The position numbers and the translations under genes were made by a program. This document shows, piece by piece, positions 1-6,021 of a DNA stretch of 12,433 bases (position 1 is its first letter; each line of letters begins with the position of its first letter). This stretch comes from DATJPD01 sp036394195. Lineage in GTDB: Bacteria > Pseudomonadota > Alphaproteobacteria > CACIAM-22H2. The DNA is taken from assembly GCA_036394195.1 (NCBI GenBank), contig DASWFO010000328.1, positions 1-12,433 of the forward strand. The letters are read 5' to 3'. The notes below the pieces were generated by a model. The model was not told where the DNA came from, did not search any database, and saw nothing but the letters and a program-made list of their open reading frames with translations.

Positions 1-159
1 GACGTAAAGCCTCTCGAGCGCGTCGAAGCGACGGCGAGCGCCGACCTCGCCATTGACGCCGTTCATCCGTATCGCGGTTGGATCTGGATCGGCGTATTCG
101 CCGCCGCTGCCAGCTGGTGGGGCGTGGTCGGGCTTGGCATCCACGCTGTGCTGGAGTAA
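1..159 (+). CDS. C-terminal end of a small membrane protein (partial)
   Basis: An open frame runs from the first base of the window to a TAA at 157-159 and encodes the last 52 residues of a protein whose start lies outside. Residues 1-20 are polar, followed by HPYRGW and one hydrophobic, Trp-rich segment of about 20 residues (WIWIGVFAAAASWWGVVGLG), then a short end IHAVLE. This pattern fits a C-terminal transmembrane helix. The frame has no domain I can name. A hairpin and a strong terminator follow downstream, as expected for the end of a transcription unit. The reading frame is supported by the hydrophobic helix and by GC-rich third positions, but the family is unknown. Confidence 0.6.
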   Translation, partial: DVKPLERVEATASADLAIDAVHPYRGWIWIGVFAAAASWWGVVGLGIHAVLE

Positions 160-231
160 TTGCGGCCCGCTCGCGGCGCCGATTCGCGCCTGTCGCGTGC
201 CGCGCCACCCACGAGCAGCGACAAAGCCGCC

Positions 232-250
232 GGGCCGGTCGCACCGGCCC
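232..250. other. GC-rich hairpin between genes
   Basis: GGGCCGGT (232-239) and ACCGGCCC (243-250) form a perfect 8-bp inverted repeat with a 3-base loop. No T-run follows, so it is not a classical terminator. It lies in the 3' untranslated stretch between the partial membrane gene and the terminator at 295-326, where it could stabilise the 3' end of the transcript. Otherwise I see no gene between 160 and 469; that stretch holds this hairpin, the terminator and the promoter at 403-427. Confidence 0.5.
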
Positions 251-294
251 ATAACGACCGCTCAGGCCTCCCCCTCGCTTGAGCAGTCCGCTTG

Positions 295-326
295 GCGCCC
301 CGCCTTTCGGCGGGGCGCGCTTTTTT
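295..326 (+). terminator. Rho-independent terminator after the partial membrane gene
   Basis: GCGCCCCGCC (295-304) pairs perfectly with GGCGGGGCGC (309-318) around a TTTC loop, and six T residues follow at 321-326. This is a textbook intrinsic terminator on the plus strand. It lies 135 bases after the stop codon of the preceding gene and insulates the next promoter at 403. Confidence 0.9.
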
Positions 327-402
327 AGGCTCTCGATGAGTTAGCGGGCCCGCGGTACCGCTGTGCGGACCGGGCCCTCGCCGCCCAATCGCGACCAAGA
401 TG

Positions 403-427
403 GGAACGTTCGCTCTCGGGTGGCGTT
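403..427 (+). promoter_or_regulatory. EcfG-type general stress promoter
   Basis: GGAAC at 403-407 is followed by exactly 16 bases and then CGTT at 424-427. This matches the published consensus for the alphaproteobacterial general stress sigma factor EcfG (GGAAC-N16/17-CGTT) in every defined base. Transcription would begin near 434-436, leaving a leader of about 35 bases before the ATG at 470. It is the only promoter-like element I see for the Gly/Ser-rich gene. Confidence 0.82.
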
Positions 428-469
428 GGAATCGGGCGTTGGCCAAACTTCGCAAACAGAGGAATCCCT

Positions 470-817
470 ATGCGTACATTGATCGTCACGGCCGCGGCGT
501 TGCTCGTCGCTGGCACAGCATTTGCGCAGATGTCGGCCCCATCCGGCGGTTCGTCGTCCGGCAGCTCCTCGTCTCCGAGTATGTCGGGTTCAGGCTCCGG
601 CTCGGGTTCGGGCTACGGCTCGTCCACCACAAATCCGCAGCAGAGCCAGGCTCCCGACCGCAACCGGAATCGGAACCGCGATATGAATAATTCGACCGGC
701 ACCTCGGGCTCCGGCTCGATGGGTGGCTCAGGCTCCGGCTCGATGGGCGGCTCCGGCTCGCGCTCGGACTCGATGGGCGGCTCCGGCTCGACCGGCGGCT
801 CCGGCTCGACGCGCTGA
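470..817 (+). CDS. Secreted Gly/Ser-rich repeat protein, function unknown
   Basis: 115 residues. The start is set by AGAGGA at 458-463, six bases before the ATG. Residues 1-19 (MRTLIVTAAALLVAGTAFA) form a clear Sec signal peptide with cleavage after AFA, so the product should be exported. The mature part is low complexity: Ser/Gly stretches, an Asn/Arg/Gln patch around residues 54-73 (PQQSQAPDRNRNRNRD), then repeats of the GSGSMGGSGS kind to the end. There is no cysteine or recognisable enzyme fold, and it is probably disordered. An EcfG-type promoter lies 43 bases upstream and a strong terminator follows, so it is a single-gene unit likely switched on by general stress. A role at the envelope or in the periplasm is inferred from export alone. 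The signal peptide, ribosome site and promoter make a real gene likely despite the simple composition. Confidence 0.8.
   Translation: MRTLIVTAAALLVAGTAFAQMSAPSGGSSSGSSSSPSMSGSGSGSGSGYGSSTTNPQQSQAPDRNRNRNRDMNNSTGTSGSGSMGGSGSGSMGGSGSRSDSMGGSGSTGGSGSTR
707..808 (+). repeat. Short in-frame tandem repeat GGCTCCGGCTCG
   Basis: Five exact copies of the 12-mer GGCTCCGGCTCG begin at 707, 731, 749, 779 and 797. The first two are parts of a 17-base match that also includes ATGGG. Spacings are 24, 18, 30 and 18, all multiples of three, so the repeat can expand or contract without breaking the frame. It encodes the GSGS blocks at the C-terminus of the secreted protein. Confidence 0.85.
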
Positions 818-834
818 GCTCTCCGCTCGCAACG

Positions 835-871
835 AAAATGCCGCTCCGGCTCGCCCGGGGCGGCATTTTTT
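835..871. terminator. Strong intrinsic terminator between converging genes
   Basis: AAAATGCCG (835-843) pairs with CGGCATTTT (861-869), and the stem continues through CTCCGG (844-849) against CCGGGG (855-860) with one T-G pair and a five-base loop. T residues run to 871 on the plus strand, and an A-run at 835-838 gives the same property on the minus strand. It lies between the stops of the Gly/Ser gene (817) and the DUF1080 gene (887), so it probably ends both transcripts. Confidence 0.88.
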
Positions 872-886
872 CTGTCCGCTTGATCC

Positions 887-1450
887 CTAAAGGACGCGGA
901 TCTCACAAAGCTGGAATTGGACGCGCGATCCGTCGTGGTGGGCCTGCAGCCCGATATGGCCGCTCGACCGGCGCCGTCCGTGCTCGAGCCGGGAGACCGG
1001 GACGTCGTTGAGGGTGACCTCGATCGAGGGACCCTGCGCGGCAATCTCGAAATCGTTCCAGATGCCGACCGGCGCGGACGCGTTGGCGATCGCCGGCGCC
1101 AGCCCATAGATCGCACCCGTCCGATGCAAGGGGCTGTCGAGCGTCTCGGTGGCGGGGTCGACGCCGCGGTCGTCGATCTGGATTTCGTAGCCCTCGTCGA
1201 TCGCCGGCTGGATGTCGTTGGCCAGCGCCGGAATGCGGATGAACACGCCCGAGTTGTCGTGGCCGTCCACGAGGCGCCAGCGGACGCGCAACACGAAGTC
1301 GGCGAATTCCTGGTCGGCGTACCACAGGATGCCGGGGCCGCCGAAGCTCTCGATCCAGTCCTCCTTCGGCGAAAAGCCGCCGGCGCCGGCCATCCGCCAA
1401 CCGGTCAGCTCCGGCGTCAGGAGCGACTTGTATTCCTTGGCGATGATCAT
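887..1450 (-). CDS. DUF1080 (3-keto-disaccharide hydrolase-like) protein
   Basis: 187 residues from the ATG at 1450; a TTG at 1465 would add five residues, but the ATG is preferred. No good ribosome site precedes either. The sequence fits the DUF1080 family (PF06439), a beta-sandwich fold related to concanavalin-like lectins: early W18 followed by a glycine-rich turn, NSGVFIR at 66-72, EGYEIQIDD at 86-94, TGAIYG at 111-116, W131-N132 and a closing GHIGLQAH at 164-171. Family members have been linked to cleavage of oxidised (3-keto) sugars, but most are uncharacterised. Most relatives I know of are exported; this one has no signal peptide and should be cytoplasmic. It is the last gene after the alcohol dehydrogenase and CBS genes on the same strand, 49 bases after the CBS stop. 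Substrate unknown. Confidence 0.82.
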   Translation of the reverse strand: MIIAKEYKSLLTPELTGWRMAGAGGFSPKEDWIESFGGPGILWYADQEFADFVLRVRWRLVDGHDNSGVFIRIPALANDIQPAIDEGYEIQIDDRGVDPATETLDSPLHRTGAIYGLAPAIANASAPVGIWNDFEIAAQGPSIEVTLNDVPVSRLEHGRRRSSGHIGLQAHHDGSRVQFQLCEIRVL

Positions 1451-1467
1451 GGCTGGGGAGCGCAAGA

Positions 1468-1485
1468 GCCGGCTGGCAAGCCGGC
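1468..1485. other. Hairpin between the CBS and DUF1080 genes
   Basis: GCCGGCT (1468-1474) and AGCCGGC (1479-1485) form a perfect 7-bp stem with a GGCA loop. No T-run follows in the minus-strand direction of transcription, so full termination is unlikely. It lies in the 49-base gap between the CBS stop and the DUF1080 start and could act as a partial attenuator or an mRNA stability element. Confidence 0.5.
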
Positions 1486-1499
1486 CGTTGCCACCGCCA

Positions 1500-1946
1500 C
1501 TACTTCTTCTTCCGGTCGCGGTCGGGCCGCGAGGGCTTCGAGACGTGCTTCAGCGCCTCGGCAGCGCTCCCGGCGTCGTCCGTCTTCGTCGCGAGATCGC
1601 CCAGCGAGACCACGCCGACCAACTTCTTTTCGCGGTTGATCACCGGGAGGCGGCGGATCTGGCGCGCCTTCATCTTGTTCACCGCCTCTTCCACGTCGTC
1701 GTCCTCAAAGACGCAATCGATTTCGCCGGTCATCACGTCGCCGACCTTGGTTTCGCTCGGCGATTGTCCGGCGGCGGTGGCGCGCACGGTGATGTCGCGA
1801 TCGGTGATGACGCCCTGCAGGCGCTCCCCGTCACAGACGGGCAACGCGCCGACATTGAGATTGTCCATCGTCGCGGCCGCCTTCTGGATCGTGTCCGAAG
1901 GCGAGACGGTCTGCACATCGCGAGTCATCACCTCCGCTACGCGCAT
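1500..1946 (-). CDS. Two-CBS-domain protein
   Basis: 148 residues. The start is fixed by AGGAGG at 1952-1957, five bases before the ATG at 1946; the TTG just before it is rejected. Two CBS domains fill the protein: about 1-58 (opening VAEVMTRDVQTVSP, with GVITDRDI at 45-52) and about 66-122 (opening VGDVMT, with RRLPVIN and GVVSLGDLAT at 111-120). Paired CBS domains form a Bateman module that usually binds adenosine nucleotides such as AMP, ATP or NAD and regulates a partner. There is no fused enzyme or membrane segment. The tail (KPSRPDRDRKKK) is strongly basic. It starts 24 bases after the stop of the zinc alcohol dehydrogenase, so the two are probably cotranscribed; regulation of that enzyme by nucleotide state is possible but unproven. 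Confidence 0.93.
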   Translation of the reverse strand: MRVAEVMTRDVQTVSPSDTIQKAAATMDNLNVGALPVCDGERLQGVITDRDITVRATAAGQSPSETKVGDVMTGEIDCVFEDDDVEEAVNKMKARQIRRLPVINREKKLVGVVSLGDLATKTDDAGSAAEALKHVSKPSRPDRDRKKK

Positions 1947-1951
1947 CAAAA

Positions 1952-1957
1952 CCTCCT
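1952..1957 (-). promoter_or_regulatory. Strong ribosome binding site of the CBS gene
   Basis: A perfect AGGAGG on the minus strand lies five bases before the ATG at 1946. It decides that start over the overlapping TTG at 1949. It lies in the 24-base gap after the alcohol dehydrogenase stop, showing independent strong translation of the second gene in the operon. Confidence 0.85.
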
Positions 1958-1970
1958 ATGACAATATGCG

Positions 1971-3158
1971 TTACGCGCCCACATGCATGGCCACCTTGAT
2001 CCATCCTTCCGCCCGTTTGTCGAACGCCTTATAGGCGCTGATCGCGTCGTGGAGCGGCTGGACGTGGGACAGGACCTCCGAGGGATCAACCTCACCGGCG
2101 CGGACCATGCGCACGAGCTTGGGCAGATAGCGGCGGTGGTGGCAGTTGCCCATGTTGATCGCGAGGTTCTTGTTCATCGCCTCGCCGAGCGGGAAAAATT
2201 CCACGGTCTTCGGATAGACGCCGATAACCGACAGCGTTCCAGCCTTCGCCAAGGACGCGACCGCCCAGCGGATCGCCTGCGAGGGGTGGTTGCCCGGATG
2301 CCAGTTGCCGTTTTCGGGATGCGTCTTGCGCGCGATCTTCTTCACCTCTTGCTCGCCCTCGGGATCCCGCTTCTTCGGCGATGACGAATCGACGCCGACC
2401 GCGTCGATCGCGCGATCCACGCCGATGCCGCCCGTCAGCTCCTTGATCGCCTCGACCGGATCGTCTTCGGCGAAGTTGATGCATTCGGCGCCGAGGGCCG
2501 CCGCGCGGTCCAGCCGCGAGCGCACCGCGTCGATGGCGATCACCCGGCCGGCGCTCTTCAGGAACGCCGACACGATCGTGAACAATCCGACCGGCCCGCA
2601 ACCGAACACCGCCACCGTGTCGCCGGGCGAAATCTCGGCCATATCCGCACCGAAATAGGCCGTCGGAAAGATGTCGGACAGAAGAATCGCCTGGTGATCG
2701 TCGATCTCGGGCGGCACCTTGACCAGGCCGACATTGGCAAACGGGATCCGCGCATACTCGGCCTGCAGGCCGTCGAAGGGGCCGGTTTCCGCCGGCCCGC
2801 CGAAGAACGCGGTCCCGGCCGTCGGGCCGTTCGGATTGGCATTGTCGCATTGCGCGAAATAGCCGTCGCGGCAGTAGCTGCAATAGCCGCATCCGATCGT
2901 CGACGGGATCACCACGCGGTCGCCGGCCTTGAGGTTGTGCACACCCTTGCCGATGTCCTCGACCGCGCCGACGCCTTCGTGCCCGAGGATCGTGCCTTCC
3001 TTCATGCCGGGCATGGTCCCGCGCACCATATGCAGGTCGGTCCCGCAGATGGCGGAGGCGGTGATGCGGACGATCGCATCCGAGGGGGCCTTCAGTTTCG
3101 GCTCGGGGACGTCTTCGAGCCGGATGTCGCCGACGTCATGAAAAACGACTGCCTTCAT
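1971..3158 (-). CDS. Zinc-dependent alcohol dehydrogenase (formaldehyde dehydrogenase-like branch)
   Basis: 395 residues from the ATG at 3158, preceded by AGAGG; the frame stays open to 3359, but that extension has no family similarity and covers the control region. This is a medium-chain dehydrogenase: catalytic zinc ligands C38 (ICGTDLH), H60-E61 (GHE) and probably D162 (LLSDIFPTAYFG), four structural-zinc cysteines at 90, 93, 96 and 104, and the NAD loop GCGPVG at 186-191. The Asp in the third ligand position and a long insertion near 270-300 (SSSPKKRDPEGEQ) resemble the glutathione-independent formaldehyde dehydrogenase branch. The reaction would be NAD(P)-linked oxidation of an alcohol or aldehyde; the true substrate is not evident. 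It is first in a probable operon with the CBS and DUF1080 genes and is divergent from the DUF4142 gene. Confidence 0.92.
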   Translation of the reverse strand: MKAVVFHDVGDIRLEDVPEPKLKAPSDAIVRITASAICGTDLHMVRGTMPGMKEGTILGHEGVGAVEDIGKGVHNLKAGDRVVIPSTIGCGYCSYCRDGYFAQCDNANPNGPTAGTAFFGGPAETGPFDGLQAEYARIPFANVGLVKVPPEIDDHQAILLSDIFPTAYFGADMAEISPGDTVAVFGCGPVGLFTIVSAFLKSAGRVIAIDAVRSRLDRAAALGAECINFAEDDPVEAIKELTGGIGVDRAIDAVGVDSSSPKKRDPEGEQEVKKIARKTHPENGNWHPGNHPSQAIRWAVASLAKAGTLSVIGVYPKTVEFFPLGEAMNKNLAINMGNCHHRRYLPKLVRMVRAGEVDPSEVLSHVQPLHDAISAYKAFDKRAEGWIKVAMHVGA

Positions 3159-3225
3159 CGGAGCACCTCTGGAGAACGAGCGCCCGCGCCGCGTCTGTTC
3201 GGAAGATGTGGCTTGGCAACCAGAC

Positions 3226-3250
3226 AATGACTGGAGCCCCCGAAGGTTCC
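3226..3250 (-). promoter_or_regulatory. Weaker EcfG-like promoter candidate facing the alcohol dehydrogenase
   Basis: On the minus strand GGAAC (3250-3246) is followed by 16 bases and CATT (3229-3226), one mismatch from the EcfG -10 element CGTT. Transcription would run towards the alcohol dehydrogenase start at 3158, leaving a leader of about 60 bases. It lies 16 bases from the right-facing promoter at 3267. The mismatch falls in the conserved G of GTT, so this is only a candidate. Confidence 0.35.
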
Positions 3251-3266
3251 CGGCTCTGGCCCCACC

Positions 3267-3291
3267 GGAACTATTCCTTGGCGGTGATGTT
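3267..3291 (+). promoter_or_regulatory. EcfG-type general stress promoter upstream of the DUF4142 gene
   Basis: GGAAC (3267-3271), 16 bases, then TGTT (3288-3291) matches the EcfG consensus except for the least conserved first base of the -10 element. A start near 3298-3300 would give a leader of about 30 bases to the ATG at 3329. The arrangement and leader length closely mirror the promoter at 403-427. Confidence 0.78.
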
Positions 3292-3328
3292 AAGCCCACA
3301 AGAGTTCCCTCACGCGCTGGAGATGACC

Positions 3329-4018
3329 ATGAAACATCTGGCGTTTCGGAATGAGGCACCGCGCCGGGCGCAGGTCGCCACGGCGAGCCGGTCGATGCCC
3401 GGCGGACCCGACGGTCTGATCTGGCTGGCGCTCGGCGTCGGATTGACCGCCGCGGGAGTGCTCATCGGCAGCCTCGCCGCCGTGGCCCAGGATGCGGGCG
3501 GCAATCGCCCGGCGAACGTGGCGTCGGTACCGGTCAGCACCCAGGAATACGTTCAGAAGTCCGCCGTCACCGACCAGTTCGAGGTCCAGGCGGGCGAGCT
3601 CGCGGCCCAGAAGTCGCAGAACCCCGCGGTCCGCGAGTTTGGTCGCCATATGGTCGAAGATCATTCCCAGGCCTCGGCCAGGCTGAAGACCGCGCTCAAT
3701 TCGGGACACGTCAAAGCCACCGTCCCGAACGGCCTCGACAGCAAACATCAGGAGCTCCTCCAGGAGCTGCGGAAGGAATCGGGCGACCAGTTCGACCAGA
3801 CTTATTTCCAGGCGCAGCTGCAAGGCCATCGGGACGCGTTGGACCTGCAGCGGGCGTACAGCCAGGCCGGCGATAACGACGCGCTCCGGCAGTACGCCGC
3901 CGAAGCAACCCCCATGGTTCAGGAGCATCTCGCCAAGCTGGAGGTCTTGGCCCAGGACCACTTTCACCGCCCGAATGTGCTGGGCTCCGGGAGTTCAGGT
4001 GGTGCTGGCGCTCCTTGA
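3329..4018 (+). CDS. DUF4142 protein, membrane-anchored or exported
   Basis: 229 residues from the ATG at 3329, with GGAG at 3319-3322 six bases ahead; an in-frame ATG at 3323 is also possible. Starts further upstream would overlap the promoter at 3267-3291 and are rejected. A basic N-terminus is followed by a hydrophobic segment at about 30-53 that ends in AVAQDA, either a late signal peptide or a membrane anchor. The DUF4142 domain (PF13628, predicted ferritin-like helical bundle) covers about 70-211, with the typical FEVQAGELAAQKSQNPAVRE, then GRHMVEDH, QGHRDALDLQ and QEHLAKLEVLA; conserved Glu/His residues include E85, E90, H107, H167 and H200. The C-terminus is a short Gly/Ser tail. The biochemical role of the family is unsettled. 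An EcfG-type promoter points to general stress control, and the KGG-like gene follows after 30 bases. Confidence 0.9.
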   Translation: MKHLAFRNEAPRRAQVATASRSMPGGPDGLIWLALGVGLTAAGVLIGSLAAVAQDAGGNRPANVASVPVSTQEYVQKSAVTDQFEVQAGELAAQKSQNPAVREFGRHMVEDHSQASARLKTALNSGHVKATVPNGLDSKHQELLQELRKESGDQFDQTYFQAQLQGHRDALDLQRAYSQAGDNDALRQYAAEATPMVQEHLAKLEVLAQDHFHRPNVLGSGSSGGAGAP

Positions 4019-4048
4019 CCTCACGTCACCGAGCTAGAGGAACCGATC

Positions 4049-4360
4049 ATGGCCAGAGGCAGCAAAGCGAGTTACAGCAGCAAGCAGAAACGGCAGGCCG
4101 AGCATATCGAGGAAGGCTACGAGCATCGCGGCGTCTCCGAGGGCGAAGCCGAACGGCGCGCCTGGGCGACGGTCAACAAGATGACCGGCGGCGGCCGCAA
4201 AAGCGGATCGGGCCGCGGCACGCGCACGAACAAGGCGCCGGCCCGCAAAGGCGGCCGCCTCGGCGGAGGCGCCGCGGCGCAGCGGCCGAAAGCCACCCGT
4301 CAGCGCGCCGCCCGCAAGGCCGCCCGCACGCGCTCCCAGCGCCCCCGCAAGCGCGCTTAG
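4049..4360 (+). CDS. KGG-like basic protein ('plasmid stabilization' family)
   Basis: 103 residues. AGAGGA at 4036-4041 lies just ahead of the ATG at 4049. The N-terminal half (about 1-55) has the conserved block KQKRQAEHIEEGYEHRGVSE then GEAERRAWATVNK and a GGGRKSGSGRG end. Databases often label this family a plasmid stabilization protein, a name not backed by function. Residues 56-103 are Ala, Arg, Lys and Gly rich with almost no acidic residues, like the tails of histone H1-like bacterial proteins, so nucleic acid binding is plausible. It begins 30 bases after the DUF4142 stop on the same strand and probably shares its EcfG-type promoter. Nothing nearby suggests a plasmid. The name should be read as a family label, not a role. 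Confidence 0.85.
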   Translation: MARGSKASYSSKQKRQAEHIEEGYEHRGVSEGEAERRAWATVNKMTGGGRKSGSGRGTRTNKAPARKGGRLGGGAAAQRPKATRQRAARKAARTRSQRPRKRA

Positions 4361-4369
4361 CGCTTCACA

Positions 4370-4522
4370 TCATTGCGAGGAGCCCCCCGGGCCCGGCCCC
4401 ACCGGTCCCGCCGAAGGCGGGCCGGACGACAGGCTCCGGCCGGCCCGAGGACAGGCTTCGCGACGAAGCAATCCAGGGGTTCGAACGCTTCTCTGGATCG
4501 CTTCGCGTCGCTCGCGATGACG
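4370..4522. repeat. Composite palindromic intergenic repeat
   Basis: The outer and inner parts of a large inverted repeat are recognisable. The left arm is TCATTGCGAGGAGC (4370-4383) plus CGCGACGAAGCAATCCAG (4459-4476). The right arm is 4493-4522, beginning CTGGATCGCTTCGCG and ending GCGATGACG. Between the two left-arm pieces sit about 75 bases with their own hairpin, CCCGCC (4407-4412) GAA GGCGGG (4416-4421), and two copies of GACAGGCT at 4428 and 4450. This type of element (cattgcgag...gaagcaatccag) is common between genes in Bradyrhizobium and related alphaproteobacteria. It fills the gap between two converging genes, where it may help end transcripts from both sides. Confidence 0.7.
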
Positions 4523-4526
4523 CAGT

Positions 4527-5960
4527 TCAGAGGCCCGCCTGGGTCACGAACTTGGTGTTCAGGTAGGCCTCGATGACCTCCGAGCCGCCCTCCGATCCGT
4601 AGCCGGAATCCTTGACCCCGCCGAACGGCACTTCCGGCAGCGCCAGTCCATGGTGGTTGATCGAGATCATCCCGCTTTCGATGGCGCTGCCGACGGCGGC
4701 CGCGGTCTTGGCTGACTTCGTATAGGCATACGCCGCGAGGCCGTAGGGCAGCCGGTTGGCTTCGGCGATCACCGCGTCGTAGTCCTTGAACGGCGTGATG
4801 GGCGCCAACGGACCGAACGGCTCCTCGTTCATGATCCGCGCCTCGTTCGGCACATCGGTGAGCACCGTCGGCTCGTAGAAGAAACCTTTGTTGCCGATGC
4901 GCTTGCCGCCAGTCTGAACCTTGGCGCCCTTGGCCTTCGCGTCGGCGACGAACGCGTCCATCGCCTCGACCCGGCGCGCGTTGGCGAGCGGGCCCATGCG
5001 CGTCTCCTTGTCGAGGCCGTCACCGACCTTGAGCGCTTTCGCCGCGGCGACGAACTTGTCAACGAACGAGCCATAAACCTTCTCGTGGACGAGGAACCGC
5101 GTCGGCGAGACGCAGACCTGCCCGGCGTTGCGGAATTTGTTCGCCGACAGGATCTTTGCCGCAACGTCGACGTCGGCGTCCTCGAACACGATGGCCGGCG
5201 CATGTCCGCCGAGCTCCATGGTCACCCGCTTCATGTGCTTGCCGGCGAGGGCGGCCAGATGCTTGCCGACCGCGGTCGAGCCGGTGAAGGTCACTTTCCG
5301 GATGACCGGGTGCGGAATGAGGTATTCGGAGATTTCCGCCGGCACGCCGAACACGAGGTTCAGCACGCCGGGCGGCAGCCCGGCGTCGACATAGGCCTGC
5401 ACCAGGGCGGCACAAGTCGCCGGCGTCTCCTCGGACGCCTTGATGATGATGGAGCAGCCGGTGGCGATCGCCGCCGAGATCTTGCGCACCGCCTGGTTCA
5501 TCGGAAAATTCCACGGCGTGAACGCGGCGACCGGACCGACCGGCTCCTTGATCACCAGCTGGTACACGCCCTCGACGCGGGCCGGGATGACGCGGCCGTA
5601 GGCGCGCCGGCCTTCTTCGGCGATCCAGTCGATCATGTCGGCGCCGGCCATCGTCTCCATCTTGGCCTCGGCGATCGGCTTGCCCTGCTCCATCGTCATG
5701 TTGGCGGCGATGTCGTCGGCGCGGCTGCGGATGAGATCGGCCGCCTTGCGCATCAGCTTGTAGCGGTCGAAGGCCGAGACCTTCTTCCAGGTCTGGAAGC
5801 CTTTCGATGCCGCGGCCAACGCGCGGTCGAGGTCCGCCTTCTCGGCGAACGGGACCTGCCCCACGGCCTCGCCGGTCGCCGGATTGAGGATCGGCTGGCT
5901 GCGCTTGCCGGCACCCTTGCCCCAGGCGCCGTCGATATACAGCGAAACATCCGGATACAT
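4527..5960 (-). CDS. NAD(P)-dependent aldehyde dehydrogenase, succinate-semialdehyde type
   Basis: 477 residues from the ATG at 5960, with GGAGGA a few bases ahead; the open frame to 6014 adds 18 residues outside the family. All aldehyde dehydrogenase landmarks are present: FTPWNFP at 147-153 with N151, K174 in IKASEETP, the FTGST loop at 225-229, general base E249 in MELGG, nucleophile C283 in NAGQVC, and E380 in EEPFGP. The closing segment (EVPFGGVKDSGYGSEGG, then EAYLNTKFV) resembles NAD-dependent succinate-semialdehyde dehydrogenases (GabD-like), though ketoglutarate-semialdehyde and related enzymes share it. It lies 61 bases downstream of the iron-type alcohol dehydrogenase on the same strand. 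The pair could convert an alcohol to an aldehyde to an acid, for example 4-hydroxybutyrate to succinate. The aldehyde dehydrogenase assignment is firm; the substrate is inferred. Confidence 0.93.
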   Translation of the reverse strand: MYPDVSLYIDGAWGKGAGKRSQPILNPATGEAVGQVPFAEKADLDRALAAASKGFQTWKKVSAFDRYKLMRKAADLIRSRADDIAANMTMEQGKPIAEAKMETMAGADMIDWIAEEGRRAYGRVIPARVEGVYQLVIKEPVGPVAAFTPWNFPMNQAVRKISAAIATGCSIIIKASEETPATCAALVQAYVDAGLPPGVLNLVFGVPAEISEYLIPHPVIRKVTFTGSTAVGKHLAALAGKHMKRVTMELGGHAPAIVFEDADVDVAAKILSANKFRNAGQVCVSPTRFLVHEKVYGSFVDKFVAAAKALKVGDGLDKETRMGPLANARRVEAMDAFVADAKAKGAKVQTGGKRIGNKGFFYEPTVLTDVPNEARIMNEEPFGPLAPITPFKDYDAVIAEANRLPYGLAAYAYTKSAKTAAAVGSAIESGMISINHHGLALPEVPFGGVKDSGYGSEGGSEVIEAYLNTKFVTQAGL

Positions 5961-6021
5961 GTCGTGTCCTCCAGGGTTTGAGACCGACTTTACCGGCCCC
6001 GGCTGTGCGATCAAGAGCTGC

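Noticed and set aside
3206..3328. Upstream starts for the DUF4142 gene
   Set aside because: They lie before or across the promoter at 3267-3291 and lack a ribosome site; GGAG at 3319 supports the ATG at 3329.
3159..3359. N-terminal extension of the zinc alcohol dehydrogenase frame to 3359
   Set aside because: The added 67 residues have no family similarity and would cover the stress promoters and overlap the DUF4142 start. A normal family start with a ribosome site is at 3158.
4039..4063. GGAAC at 4039-4043 as a further stress promoter
   Set aside because: No CGTT-like element follows at 16-17 bases; the bases overlap the ribosome site of the KGG-like gene.
5085..5981. Plus-strand open frame opposite the aldehyde dehydrogenase
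   Set aside because: It overlaps a fully motif-supported enzyme, has no recognisable domain and no convincing start.
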